A DNA stretch of 16,161 nucleotides from Alphaproteobacteria bacterium (GCA_018969935.1 JAGWXJ010000033.1:1-16161); one strand, 5' to 3'. Counted from the stretch's first letter, positions 5,591 to 13,564 are shown. Made by a program: numbers and translations. Notes: generated by a model not told the origin, from the letters alone.

Positions 5591-6895
5591 ATGAAAAAGG
5601 TATCCGCTAACGCCAAACGCGTTGCAAAAATTTTCAGTACGCAAGGTGCGCTGCTGAGTGCCGAGATGCTTATCAAATCGGGCGTGAACCCGATATATGC
5701 CTGGTTCCATGTCAAAGGGATCGACCCCAAGGTGATGCTGGAGCGCACTTCTTTGTACCATCGCCTTACATCAGGCTGGCCGACGGGATTGGCAAAACCT
5801 ACGCCAGAACTGCTTATGGACTGGGTGCTGATGCCGCAGAGCGAAGATGACCCGAAGCAGCCAAAAATCAAGGATTTACCCGAAGGGCCCACGCATATCC
5901 CTGCCGTGAGCATGGACTGGAAAGGTATCTTTGATGCCTGCGTGATACTTGGCGTGACGCCCGATAAATTCATGCCGCGCAACAGCACCGTGTATTCCAA
6001 AAAATTCGTGACCGAGCCTGCGCCCGCGGAGTTTGTCGAGGCGGGGATCTATCTTTACTACGAGCTACAAAAGATAGGCGAACCGCGCAGCCTTTTGAAC
6101 TTCCTGATTGCCGAGTGCCAGAAGGCGGATGTGCTGGGGTACCGCCGCGTGTTCCCCAAATTCCTTGCGAACGAGGAATATCTGTCAAACGCCGAGAGCG
6201 TTTATTACGCGAACCACGACAACGTTGAAATTCTGAAGGGTGACAAGCCGCCCAAGTTTTCACCTGTCCATGTTATGCGCGAGCAGCTGGATGCAGCGTG
6301 CATTTATTACGAGCGCAGCCTGCATGACCGCGTGCGCCAGCTTGCGCGTGAAATCGAGGCCATGAAAAAGGGATATGAGCACCACCTCAGCATCATCAGG
6401 GAATGTGCATCGGCTGTTGCGCCGATGGGGCAGGGGCCAGCGTGGCACCGTGCCTTTAACGAGAACAAAGAGAAAATCGGTTTTGATGAGGCTATCGACG
6501 AGGTGCTGGCAAAACCATCGGCATTCCATCCTGTCAGGCAATTTTTGGATAGCGCCACGACCGTGCTTTCGGATGGCAGGACATTAAAAGGGCTGCGGAT
6601 TGTCGAGGCGTTTTGCCAAGCCTACCGCGATTACTTGCGTTGTGTTGCCAAGGCAGGGCCCAAGAAGGTCGAGGCCAAGGAAAAAGACCTTGAGGAGGCG
6701 CTGGACCGCTGGGCGGATTTTGTGACATGGCGCCGAGCCCCCCAAGTGCAATTGTATTTGCAGGCGGTGGCCGCAAGCCGCGTTATCGAGCACGAGATGG
6801 GGGCGTGGGTGCCCAGCCCTTCGTTACGGCAGACGCCGCGCATTCAGGCGCCTGTGCTGCGTGGTGCCAAGACTGTGCCGCCTCGGGTCAATTAA
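5591..6895 (+). CDS. Unknown protein, second of a tandem paralogous pair
   Basis: This 434-residue protein is a diverged paralogue of the preceding gene product. The first about 80 residues align without gaps (KIF 13-15, SAEMLIKSGVNP 23-34, KGI 42-44, Trp63-Pro64). It then has an extra segment of about 22 residues rich in Pro, Asp and Lys (81-104), then realigns at LGVTPDKFM (120-128), a Cys/Ser/Ala helix (ECASAVAP 271-278), AFHPVR (311-316) and FVTWRRAP (377-384). A charged, probably coiled-coil stretch lies at 356-376 (KKVEAKEKDLEEALDRW). The tail is Pro/Arg-rich. The start lies 12 bases after the preceding stop, with GCAGG upstream, so the two genes are surely cotranscribed and probably made together. 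That suggests a heteromeric partner, which is inference. Function is unknown. Confidence 0.6.
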   Translation: MKKVSANAKRVAKIFSTQGALLSAEMLIKSGVNPIYAWFHVKGIDPKVMLERTSLYHRLTSGWPTGLAKPTPELLMDWVLMPQSEDDPKQPKIKDLPEGPTHIPAVSMDWKGIFDACVILGVTPDKFMPRNSTVYSKKFVTEPAPAEFVEAGIYLYYELQKIGEPRSLLNFLIAECQKADVLGYRRVFPKFLANEEYLSNAESVYYANHDNVEILKGDKPPKFSPVHVMREQLDAACIYYERSLHDRVRQLAREIEAMKKGYEHHLSIIRECASAVAPMGQGPAWHRAFNENKEKIGFDEAIDEVLAKPSAFHPVRQFLDSATTVLSDGRTLKGLRIVEAFCQAYRDYLRCVAKAGPKKVEAKEKDLEEALDRWADFVTWRRAPQVQLYLQAVAASRVIEHEMGAWVPSPSLRQTPRIQAPVLRGAKTVPPRVN

Positions 6896-6974
6896 TTGCC
6901 ATAATCATAAAAACGGATTGTTTTTCAAACGATTTCCTGCGCGGTTGCGGCGCATGCGAACGGCGTTTGCAATT

Positions 6975-6984
6975 GCGTATACGC
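6975..6984. promoter_or_regulatory. Palindrome upstream of sucC
   Basis: GCGTATACGC is a perfect 10-bp palindrome 43 bases before the sucC ATG, next to a TTGCAA (6967-6972) that could be a -35 box with only a poor -10 (TAAACC, 6989-6994). It may be an operator or chance. The 132-base gap contains no confident sucC promoter, so read-through from the tandem pair is possible. Confidence 0.25.
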
Positions 6985-7027
6985 GTGCTAAACCTTGGGC
7001 CAGCGATTCAATAAGGAGATCTGTCAG

Positions 7028-8233
7028 ATGAATATCCACGAGTATCAGGCCAAGGAACTGCTTTCCAAATATGGCGTTGCAACACCCAAAGGCATCCCCG
7101 CCATGAGCGTGGCCGATGCCGTAGCCGCTGTTAAGCAACTGCCCGGGCCGCTTTATGTTGTGAAATCGCAGATCCATGCCGGTGGCCGTGGCGCAGGCAA
7201 ATTCAAGAACAACCCTGAAGGCAAGGGCGGTGTACGCCTTTGCAAGTCGGAAGCGGATGTGAAAGCCGCCGCCGAGGCCATGATGAACCAAGTGCTTGTA
7301 ACCAAGCAGACCGGCCCCGAGGGCAAGCTCGTGCAGCGCCTTTACGTGACGGACGGCGTTGATATTGCCAAGGAATACTATTGCTCGGTCGTGCTGGACC
7401 GCGGTACGTCACGCGTGACGTTCATGGTATCCACCGAGGGCGGTATGGATATCGAGGAAGTGGCTGAAAAGCACCCCGAGAAAATCATCAAGGTGGCGGT
7501 TGACCCTGCTGCCGGTTTCCAAGGCTTCCATGCACGCCGCCTTGCTTTCGGCCTCGGCCTTACGGGCGATGCGCAGAAATCGGCCATGAAATTCTTTGCA
7601 GCGCTTTACAAGGCCTTCGTGGACCTTGATTGCGCCATCGTGGAAATCAACCCGATGATCGTGACCGACAAAAACGAAGTGATGGCGCTGGATGCCAAAG
7701 TGGCATTTGACGACAACGCGCTGTTCCGCCACCCCGACATTGCCGCGATGCGCGACGAAACGGAAGAAGACGCCGCCGAAACGCTGGCCCACAAGTGGGA
7801 ACTCAACTACGTGCGCCTTGACGGCGAAATCGGCTGCATGGTGAACGGCGCAGGCCTTGCCATGGCAACCATGGACATCATCAAGCTGTATGGCGGCACG
7901 CCCGCAAACTTCCTTGATGTTGGCGGCGGCGCCACGACCGAGCGCGTGACAGCAGCTTTCAAAATCATCCTTGGCGACCCGAACGTGAAGGGCATTCTTG
8001 TCAACATCTTCGGCGGTATCATGAAGTGCGACATCATCGCGAACGGTATTATTGCCGCCGCCAAGGAAGTGAAGCTGAGCGTGCCGCTGGTCGTGCGCCT
8101 TGAAGGCACCAACGTTGACCTTGGCAAAAAAATTCTGGCTGAAAGCGGTTTGCCCATCGTATCGGGCGACAACCTTGCCGACGCCGCCGAGAAAATCGTG
8201 GCGGCTACCAAGAAAGCCAAAGCAGCGGCTTAA
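7028..8233 (+). CDS. sucC: Succinyl-CoA synthetase (ADP-forming) beta subunit
   Basis: The beta subunit of the TCA enzyme that converts succinyl-CoA to succinate with nucleoside triphosphate formation, working as a complex with SucD in the cytosol. Starting at MNIHEYQAKELL gives 401 residues, the usual length. AAGGAG (7013-7018) lies 9 bases upstream, so a longer in-frame reading from 6995 is not used. The ATP-grasp domain is visible: VVKSQIHAGGRG (44-55) for nucleotide binding, then KGGVRL; VEINPM (205-210) and LDAK (221-224) for Mg-nucleotide. The C-terminal ligase domain has NGAGLAMATMD (273-283), FLDVGGGA (295-302) and GILVNIFGGIMKCD (322-335). Unlike the normal arrangement, sucD does not follow: a 2-kb opposite-strand gene ends 3 bases after this stop, and no convincing terminator is seen. 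Confidence 0.97.
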   Translation: MNIHEYQAKELLSKYGVATPKGIPAMSVADAVAAVKQLPGPLYVVKSQIHAGGRGAGKFKNNPEGKGGVRLCKSEADVKAAAEAMMNQVLVTKQTGPEGKLVQRLYVTDGVDIAKEYYCSVVLDRGTSRVTFMVSTEGGMDIEEVAEKHPEKIIKVAVDPAAGFQGFHARRLAFGLGLTGDAQKSAMKFFAALYKAFVDLDCAIVEINPMIVTDKNEVMALDAKVAFDDNALFRHPDIAAMRDETEEDAAETLAHKWELNYVRLDGEIGCMVNGAGLAMATMDIIKLYGGTPANFLDVGGGATTERVTAAFKIILGDPNVKGILVNIFGGIMKCDIIANGIIAAAKEVKLSVPLVVRLEGTNVDLGKKILAESGLPIVSGDNLADAAEKIVAATKKAKAAA

Positions 8234-8236
8234 ACA

Positions 8237-10228
8237 TCAAGAGCGTTTTGGTGCAGGTGCTTTTTTCTGCGAAGGTAGGCGGCCTGCCAAAGCGTCCAGC
8301 ATAGTTGGCCCGGCATCGGCGCCTTGTAACTGGCGTTTGGTTTCTTTTTCGAGGTACTTGATAAAGCCGTTTACGGCATCAAGTGCGGCTACTGCGTTAT
8401 CGTCAATAAACGGGCGCAGCCAGTTTGGCGTATTGTCGACATAGGAATTCCAAACCACTTTGAGCGTGACCTGACCGTAAGTGACTTTGGCAGGAAACTG
8501 TTGGCGCAGCCACGATAAATCATTGGCGCAGACTTCTGCCACAGAATTGCCGCGCATGCTGACATCAAATACCGGACTGACTTCTCTTTTTATCGAGCTT
8601 GCCATCCAATCGATAATATCCTGCTGGTATTGTGTTGCTGTTACGAAGGCACCCTTTGGATGCACATGGCCGTTTCGTTCATTGATGGTTGTGTAATATT
8701 CACCTACCTGCGCTGCGAATTTTGTTTCGTGCCTGTAGGGAGAAACCTTGAATAATTTGGTTAAATTTTCTTCGATAGCCCTATTGCGCGCCTGGCCCTC
8801 TGCGGTTGCCTCATCACTGGGGTTGATTCCCATGATTGTATTCGGATGATTGTCAGCTACCCATTTTGCGAAGGCGCCACCTGTATCGCCGTGTAAATGC
8901 TCGTTGTAGTATCCGCTGACGGCAACCATAAACTGGTCGATCGTCATGTCTTTGACTTTCTCAGCCAAAAGGGAAGGGAAGCGTTTACCTATCCGTGCCG
9001 ATATCAAATCGCCAGCAAAGTCGGAATTGTTGGCCAACTCTACTGCGTACCTGATGAAAGCCTGATCCTGATTGAAGTGGGCGTACGGAGCTTTTGCTTT
9101 TGCCTCTTTGCCAAGACGTTCATACGTTTTCGGGTCCTTGCGGGCGAGTTTTATCAGTTCGTCTACCCCTCGGATCAATGCGTAATCTTCGTTGTAACCA
9201 TCGTAGCCTGCGGTTTTTGATGCGATCCTTGCGGCGGCGGCTTGATAAAACGGGGTTGATTTTGCGTAGAGGCGAAGCCAATCCATTTTTGTGCCGACAA
9301 GTGTCTGGTCCGGTCCTTCAGCGGTTGATTTAGGATTTTTCAGGTTACGGCCATAATTGGATTCACGGCCCGATACCGAGTCCACGGCAAGCGGCGAAAC
9401 GCCGTAGGGCAGGGCCCGCATGGAGTGCCCATAAATCATACGCCGCCCTGCGCCGCCTTTATTACCGACGACCACGGCGTAAGCTGCGAGCACTTTATCG
9501 CCGCTTTCCCAAATTTCAGGCGGGTGGCACTGGGCATTAAAGTGGTCCATTGTCACGATGTGCTTAATCATCGTACCCATGAACGGGGCAGCATCCACTT
9601 CGTATTGTGTCAGGACTGCGCCGCCTGTGGCGACGCCAATGACGAGGGCGCTTGCGCGTGTCCATTTGCCTATCCCAAGAAATGACAGGCCTGCATCAAG
9701 AAGGTTGGCGGAAGTAGCAATAGCAGAATTGATAGCCAGCCTGTGCGGTACACTAAGGATGCGACGCGCGGGCCCGCCCGGTCCAGTAACCGGATAAATG
9801 AAATGTGCTCCTGCGCGTTTTAGCGCGCGACCTGCAAGGAGATGCCTGCGGCGCCGATCATCGAGAAGGGCTGCAAGAGCGTCGAGAACCAATTCGGATT
9901 GTTTAGGGTCGGCCTTTTTTTGAAACTGGCGGAGAACGCCAATCATCTCGCGCCGCATGTGTTTTGTTTGTTTTTTTGTGCGGACTTTATCTTCGAACGA
10001 TGAGGTCCATTTATCCATCATATCGAGGATTTTGCGCGGACTTTTTTTGGTTGCGACAACGTTGTTTATGAAGTCCAGATTTTCATGGATGAAATCGTAT
10101 AGGTCCCCGATCGTTGCTTCGGAGAAGGCACGGTGCAGTTTGCGGCTAAATTTAGCCGCAGCCTTTGCATCTTCCTGTGTGTTGCCGGAAGGGGTTTGGT
10201 GCAAGGTTGTCGGTGTCTTTTGCAACAT
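8237..10228 (-). CDS. Bitopic membrane protein with lytic-transglycosylase-like periplasmic domain
   Basis: The protein has 663 residues from the ATG at 10228. A basic, helical, probably cytoplasmic N-terminal part (1-190) precedes a single hydrophobic segment (about 192-208, ASALVIGVATGGAVLTQ). A large, presumably periplasmic part follows. SGRESNYGRNLKNPKSTAEG (287-306) then PDQ (306-308) matches the lytic transglycosylase pattern in which a catalytic Glu (here Glu289) is followed by S..G...Q; the family cleaves peptidoglycan glycan strands. FNQDQAFIRYAVELANNSDF (385-404) is similar to the late helix of phage and alphaproteobacterial transglycosylases. The C-terminal 200 residues are unassigned, ending in a Lys/Pro tail. 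An open frame reaches 10423 but would overlap sucD. ATG 10228 sits 7 bases after a perfect TATAAT, giving a nearly leaderless mRNA. The gene lies between sucC and sucD on the opposite strand. Confidence 0.6.
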   Translation of the reverse strand: MLQKTPTTLHQTPSGNTQEDAKAAAKFSRKLHRAFSEATIGDLYDFIHENLDFINNVVATKKSPRKILDMMDKWTSSFEDKVRTKKQTKHMRREMIGVLRQFQKKADPKQSELVLDALAALLDDRRRRHLLAGRALKRAGAHFIYPVTGPGGPARRILSVPHRLAINSAIATSANLLDAGLSFLGIGKWTRASALVIGVATGGAVLTQYEVDAAPFMGTMIKHIVTMDHFNAQCHPPEIWESGDKVLAAYAVVVGNKGGAGRRMIYGHSMRALPYGVSPLAVDSVSGRESNYGRNLKNPKSTAEGPDQTLVGTKMDWLRLYAKSTPFYQAAAARIASKTAGYDGYNEDYALIRGVDELIKLARKDPKTYERLGKEAKAKAPYAHFNQDQAFIRYAVELANNSDFAGDLISARIGKRFPSLLAEKVKDMTIDQFMVAVSGYYNEHLHGDTGGAFAKWVADNHPNTIMGINPSDEATAEGQARNRAIEENLTKLFKVSPYRHETKFAAQVGEYYTTINERNGHVHPKGAFVTATQYQQDIIDWMASSIKREVSPVFDVSMRGNSVAEVCANDLSWLRQQFPAKVTYGQVTLKVVWNSYVDNTPNWLRPFIDDNAVAALDAVNGFIKYLEKETKRQLQGADAGPTMLDALAGRLPSQKKAPAPKRS

Positions 10229-10235
10229 CGGCCTA

Positions 10236-10264
10236 ATTATATTATGTAAATAGTTAAAATACAA
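10236..10264 (-). promoter_or_regulatory. Promoter of the first transglycosylase-like gene, predicted near-leaderless
   Basis: On the minus strand TTGTAT (10264-10259), a 17-bp spacer and a perfect TATAAT (10241-10236) predict a start at 10229, one base before the ATG. No Shine-Dalgarno can be accommodated. It is divergent from the sucD promoter. Confidence 0.6.
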
Positions 10265-10298
10265 GGAATTTCGGCGTTTTTTGGTACAAAACGCCCCT

Positions 10299-10326
10299 TT
10301 GCAATCGGGTTTACCATCGGTATAAC
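10299..10326 (+). promoter_or_regulatory. Promoter of sucD
   Basis: TTGCAA (10299-10304), a 16-bp spacer and TATAAC (10321-10326) predict a start near 10333 and a leader of about 26 bases containing AAGGAT (10345-10350), 8 bases from the ATG. This gives sucD a promoter separate from sucC. Confidence 0.6.
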
Positions 10327-10358
10327 GGGATGACATTTTTAACCAAGGATTCGAACCA

Positions 10359-11234
10359 ATGGCTGTTCTCGTAAACAAGGAAACCCGCGTTATTTGCCAA
10401 GGCTTTACCGGCGCCCAAGGCACATTCCACTCCGAACAGGCGATTGCCTACGGCACCAAAATGGTGGGCGGCGTGACCCCCGGCAAGGGCGGCACCACGC
10501 ATCTTGGCCTTCCTGTTTTCGATACCGTGGCAGAGGCCGTGGCCAAAACCGGTGCCAACGCATCCGTCATTTACGTGCCGCCACCGTTTGCGGCTGACGC
10601 CATCCTTGAAGCCATTGATGCCAAGATCGAACTGATTGTCTGCATCACGGAAGGCATCCCCGTACTTGACATGGTGAAGGTGAAGAAGGCGCTATCCGGC
10701 TCCAACTCCCGCCTTATCGGCCCCAACTGCCCCGGCGTCATTACGCCCGGCGAGTGCAAAATCGGCATCATGCCCGGCCACATCCACAAACGCGGGAAGG
10801 TAGGGATTGTATCCCGCTCCGGCACGCTTACCTATGAGGCTGTTGCACAAACCACGGCTGCAGGCCTTGGCCAGACGACGTGCATTGGCATCGGCGGCGA
10901 CCCTGTGAACGGCACCAATTTTATTGATGCGCTGAGCATGTTCATGGAAGACCCTGAAACCGAAGCCATCATCATGATTGGCGAGATTGGCGGCCAAGCC
11001 GAGATTGACGCGGCCAAGTGGTACAAAAACCTGAAAAAGAAAAAGCCTATCGCCGGTTTCATTGCCGGTGCGACAGCCCCCAAAGGCAAGCGTATGGGCC
11101 ATGCAGGCGCTATCATCAGCGGCGGCGACGATACGGCCGAAGCCAAAATCAAGGCGATGAAGGATGCGGGCTTCGTGATGTCCGATTCCCCCGCAGGCCT
11201 TGGCGAAGCCGTTAAAAAGGCGATTGCGGCCTGA
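10359..11234 (+). CDS. sucD: Succinyl-CoA synthetase alpha subunit
   Basis: The alpha subunit of succinyl-CoA synthetase carries the CoA-binding domain and the transiently phosphorylated histidine. At 291 residues it is full length. GFTGAQGTFHSEQAI (15-29) and GGVTPGKGG (37-45) form the CoA-binding Rossmann region. CITEGIPVLDM (95-105), GPNCPGVITPGECKIGIMPG (121-140) and SRSGTLTYE (152-160) are ligase signatures. GIGGDPVNGTNFIDAL (177-192) follows, then Glu208 in IGEIGG and the phospho-His248 in GKRMGHAGA. AAGGAT lies 8 bases before the ATG and a good promoter lies upstream. The partner subunit gene, sucC, is 2.1 kb upstream, cut off by an opposite-strand gene. The usual downstream sucA is absent; instead an opposite-strand gene ends with zero bases between the stops. 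Confidence 0.97.
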   Translation: MAVLVNKETRVICQGFTGAQGTFHSEQAIAYGTKMVGGVTPGKGGTTHLGLPVFDTVAEAVAKTGANASVIYVPPPFAADAILEAIDAKIELIVCITEGIPVLDMVKVKKALSGSNSRLIGPNCPGVITPGECKIGIMPGHIHKRGKVGIVSRSGTLTYEAVAQTTAAGLGQTTCIGIGGDPVNGTNFIDALSMFMEDPETEAIIMIGEIGGQAEIDAAKWYKNLKKKKPIAGFIAGATAPKGKRMGHAGAIISGGDDTAEAKIKAMKDAGFVMSDSPAGLGEAVKKAIAA

Positions 11235-13508
11235 TTACTGGAAGCTCAGCTTAGGGCTAGTGGCAGGCGCGAACGTGAGTATGCCGCCCGTTGCTTCGGG
11301 TTGTGCTTTCCGTCCGCGTTTTCTGGTATCGTCTTTCGCGCTTGAACAGAAAATGAAGCAAAAGCCGCTGCTACTATTGTTGGCTGCTACCACCGGATCG
11401 CCCTCCGTATTCCGGCGTTTGATTTCGATGGCGTGCCTTTTGTTTTTAGGATTCAGGCAGCGGCTTTCCACGCGACGCAGCGAATGATCGATGTAAAGCT
11501 GCGTCTCACAGAATTCCAGATTTGCTATTACAAGGTTGCCGCCACTTAGCGCCTTGCGCACGCCATCAGGGCCTGAATTGTACATGGCCTTAAGCTGATC
11601 CATGTATTCGCGGGAGTTGTGATCGGGGTTCAGTTTGCCCGCCAGTTGCTTACGATAAAAGTTGATCCATGTTGCTGCGATATCGATGGCTTCATCGAGA
11701 TTGGTAGGGTCACGGCCTTTTGCACCTTTCGAAATGGCATCCAGGTAAGTATCTATCATCAACTGGATGCAGCCGAAGGCGCCGTTGTCGCGCGCCCATG
11801 ACGTGAGGGAGCAGTTCCCGTTCGTTTCCGTTTTGAAGATTTCGTTGAGAAGGCCTACGGGCAAGCCGTATTTGCGGTCATACGGCGTGAGATCGGGCAT
11901 CTGCATTCTCTGGAAACCGTGTTTCTCAAGGTGCGGAATTAGGTATTTCAAAAATTGAGGGTGCGGCAATTGCGAGTTGTCGTAGTTGCGCAAATACGAT
12001 TCAACCGTGATGGCCTTGTCTTTGTGCCATGCCAGGACGGATTGTTCGGTCCAGCCATTCGCCTTCATGACGGCCTCGCTCCACGCTAACCTCTGTTTAT
12101 AGGTAATTCGCTTTTTACGATCGGGTACCCTTATGCCACCTTCAGGTATTATAGAGGAAGCGTGCAAGGCGTCCTTGTATGCGACGTGTGTGGGGCGCAC
12201 TAAGGCAGGTTTGGTTACGATGTTTTCATCTAATGCGGCTGGTGTAATGATTTCCCGCTCTTTTGGCAGGGATGCGGTAATGATACGCGCTTCACCTTCG
12301 CCTTGTGTGATAACGGCGCGTTCGGGCAGGACTTCGGGCGTGACTTCAGCTACTTCAGCTTCAACGGGTACGGCACGGTTAAGCTGGCTGCGTTTTTCCG
12401 GTGGTTTGAAAGCGGCGCAGGCAGGGTTGTCAGGCTCGGTCGGGACGCCATTAAAGATACGGCAGATTGGGGTTCTGCGCGTGAGTGACGGTTTTGCGCT
12501 TTCGCCTCTATCGACGTCGGCATTTTTGGGGAGTTGCGGTACGCGGTCCTGAAATTTGGGGAGGGCTTCCGGCCTTTTGTAGATGGTCTGGTCGACTTCC
12601 TCGATGGTAGCGGCGGGGGTGTTGCGCGGGCCCTCGAATTTCGATTTCACGACAAAAGTACCCACGATGGCCAATAGAGCTATCGCGCTTGTGCCAACGA
12701 GCAGCCTTTTGCCCCATGGCGAGCGGGTTTTGGCAGCGCCTGCATCGATACGCGCTTCAGGCCTGATAGGCACTTTGGGGCGGACGGTTTTTGGTTTTGC
12801 CGCTGCTGGGGCGGGCTTACGTGCCTCCCTGAATGGCGCGCCATCGGGGATGGGCATTTTGGGTGCGGGGCCGCGTGCATCCATGAAGGGTGTGCCAACT
12901 GGTGCGGCATCTTTAGGGCCCCTGAAGGACTGGATGATGGCGCTGATGTCATCGGTTTCGAGCGCGGATTTCGTGCCTGCTACTGGTGCCGCATCGCCTT
13001 TTTTATTATTCCAGCGGGCGCTTCCTCTGGGGTGCGCGGGCTTTGGTGCCGGTTTTGCCGTTTGCATGGCCGGCAGGGGCGGGGGTGTAGGCGTGACTTT
13101 TTCGGCAGGTTCAGCGCCTGTCACAATAGGCATGCGCGGGCGCACGTTGCGCCGACTTTGCGGGGCAGGCTGTGGCTGGCGTAAATCTAATGATGGATCT
13201 ATAGCAGGGGATGGCGGCGTTATCCGTTCACCTCGAGCGTATATTCTCGGCAAATCCAGCGCATCGTCTATTACCGGTGCATGGGTTGGTTGCGGGGGCG
13301 GGCTATCGTGTGTGTCTGCCTTGTTACCGACTTTACCCCAGCGGGCGCTGGTGCGGCGGAAGCCATTGCCACCACTTACGCCCTGCGGGGCCGCAATGCT
13401 TTCAGAATGCTGGACAAACGAGGGCTTGGAGGACGCACGGCTTGGCGCGGCGGCACTTGCGTGCGCGCCATTATCAGGCAAACGAGTATCCGTTCGTCTT
13501 TCGACCAT
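11235..13508 (-). CDS. Bitopic membrane protein with C-terminal SLT-type lytic transglycosylase domain
   Basis: The 757-residue protein has three parts. Residues 1-267 are Pro/Ala/Arg-rich and disordered, and contain repeats (SARW at 54-57 and 163-166; GTPFMDARGPAP at 205-216 and GAPFREARKPAP at 223-234). A single transmembrane helix follows (268-287, RLLVGTSAIALLAIVGTFVV). The rest is periplasmic: a linker, then an SLT-like domain at about 545-655. There, ETNGNCS (561-567) supplies the likely catalytic Glu561, DNGAFGCIQLM (574-584) matches the family SxxGAxGLMQ, and AMYNSGPDGV (641-650) matches the YNsG motif. The family cleaves peptidoglycan. The last about 50 residues are Ser/Lys/Arg-rich and unassigned. 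The ATG overlaps the stop of a 15-codon upstream ORF as TAATG, so translation is probably coupled. The stop codon directly abuts that of sucD. Confidence 0.7.
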   Translation of the reverse strand: MVERRTDTRLPDNGAHASAAAPSRASSKPSFVQHSESIAAPQGVSGGNGFRRTSARWGKVGNKADTHDSPPPQPTHAPVIDDALDLPRIYARGERITPPSPAIDPSLDLRQPQPAPQSRRNVRPRMPIVTGAEPAEKVTPTPPPLPAMQTAKPAPKPAHPRGSARWNNKKGDAAPVAGTKSALETDDISAIIQSFRGPKDAAPVGTPFMDARGPAPKMPIPDGAPFREARKPAPAAAKPKTVRPKVPIRPEARIDAGAAKTRSPWGKRLLVGTSAIALLAIVGTFVVKSKFEGPRNTPAATIEEVDQTIYKRPEALPKFQDRVPQLPKNADVDRGESAKPSLTRRTPICRIFNGVPTEPDNPACAAFKPPEKRSQLNRAVPVEAEVAEVTPEVLPERAVITQGEGEARIITASLPKEREIITPAALDENIVTKPALVRPTHVAYKDALHASSIIPEGGIRVPDRKKRITYKQRLAWSEAVMKANGWTEQSVLAWHKDKAITVESYLRNYDNSQLPHPQFLKYLIPHLEKHGFQRMQMPDLTPYDRKYGLPVGLLNEIFKTETNGNCSLTSWARDNGAFGCIQLMIDTYLDAISKGAKGRDPTNLDEAIDIAATWINFYRKQLAGKLNPDHNSREYMDQLKAMYNSGPDGVRKALSGGNLVIANLEFCETQLYIDHSLRRVESRCLNPKNKRHAIEIKRRNTEGDPVVAANNSSSGFCFIFCSSAKDDTRKRGRKAQPEATGGILTFAPATSPKLSFQ

Positions 13509-13555
13509 TAAAAACCGCCGTAAAAATTACACCCCTGGCGGACTTGTGCCGCCAT
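13508..13555 (-). CDS. 15-codon upstream leader ORF coupled to the SLT gene
   Basis: ATG at 13555 opens a 15-residue ORF (MAAQVRQGCNFYGGF) whose TAA shares its last A with the ATG of the transglycosylase gene (TAATG), a classic re-initiation arrangement. The predicted transcript start (13558) is only 3 bases upstream, so this ORF would be read nearly leaderless. It contains the GGCGG/CCGCC segments of the leader hairpins. Codon content shows no run of one amino acid, so classic amino-acid attenuation is not indicated. Its reality depends on the promoter being correct. Confidence 0.4.
   Translation of the reverse strand: MAAQVRQGCNFYGGF
13515..13554 (-). promoter_or_regulatory. Alternative hairpins in the leader of the SLT gene
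   Basis: Read on the minus strand, GGCGG (13553-13549) pairs with CCGCC (13541-13537) over a 7-base loop, extended by a T-A pair to 13554/13536. CCGCC can alternatively pair with GGCGG at 13519-13515. That last segment lies 6 bases before the ATG, where a Shine-Dalgarno would be. The pairings are mutually exclusive. Confidence 0.4.
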
Positions 13556-13564
13556 TCAAGCACC

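Noticed and set aside
5003..5761. Minus-strand open frame of 252 codons across the junction of the tandem pair
   Set aside because: It overlaps two conserved paralogous genes, has no ribosome-binding site or recognisable motif, and its His/Arg-rich composition is typical of antisense frames.
6995..7027. 11-residue N-terminal extension of SucC
   Set aside because: The family begins at MNIHEYQAKELL, and the AAGGAG Shine-Dalgarno is 9 bases before that ATG.
8239..8266. Possible terminator after sucC (AAGAGC ... GCTTTTTT)
   Set aside because: The stem is only six pairs with a wobble and a 14-base loop, inside the end of the convergent gene. It is too weak to call.
10347..10357. GGATTCGAACC, which resembles a reversed tRNA T-arm and so a possible tRNA or attachment site
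   Set aside because: No acceptor, D or anticodon stems fit around it on either strand, and no integrase is near. It overlaps the sucD ribosome-binding region.
10229..10423. 65-residue N-terminal extension of the first transglycosylase-like gene
   Set aside because: It would overlap the sucD start and its promoter, and the ATG at 10228 lies just after a perfect -10 box.
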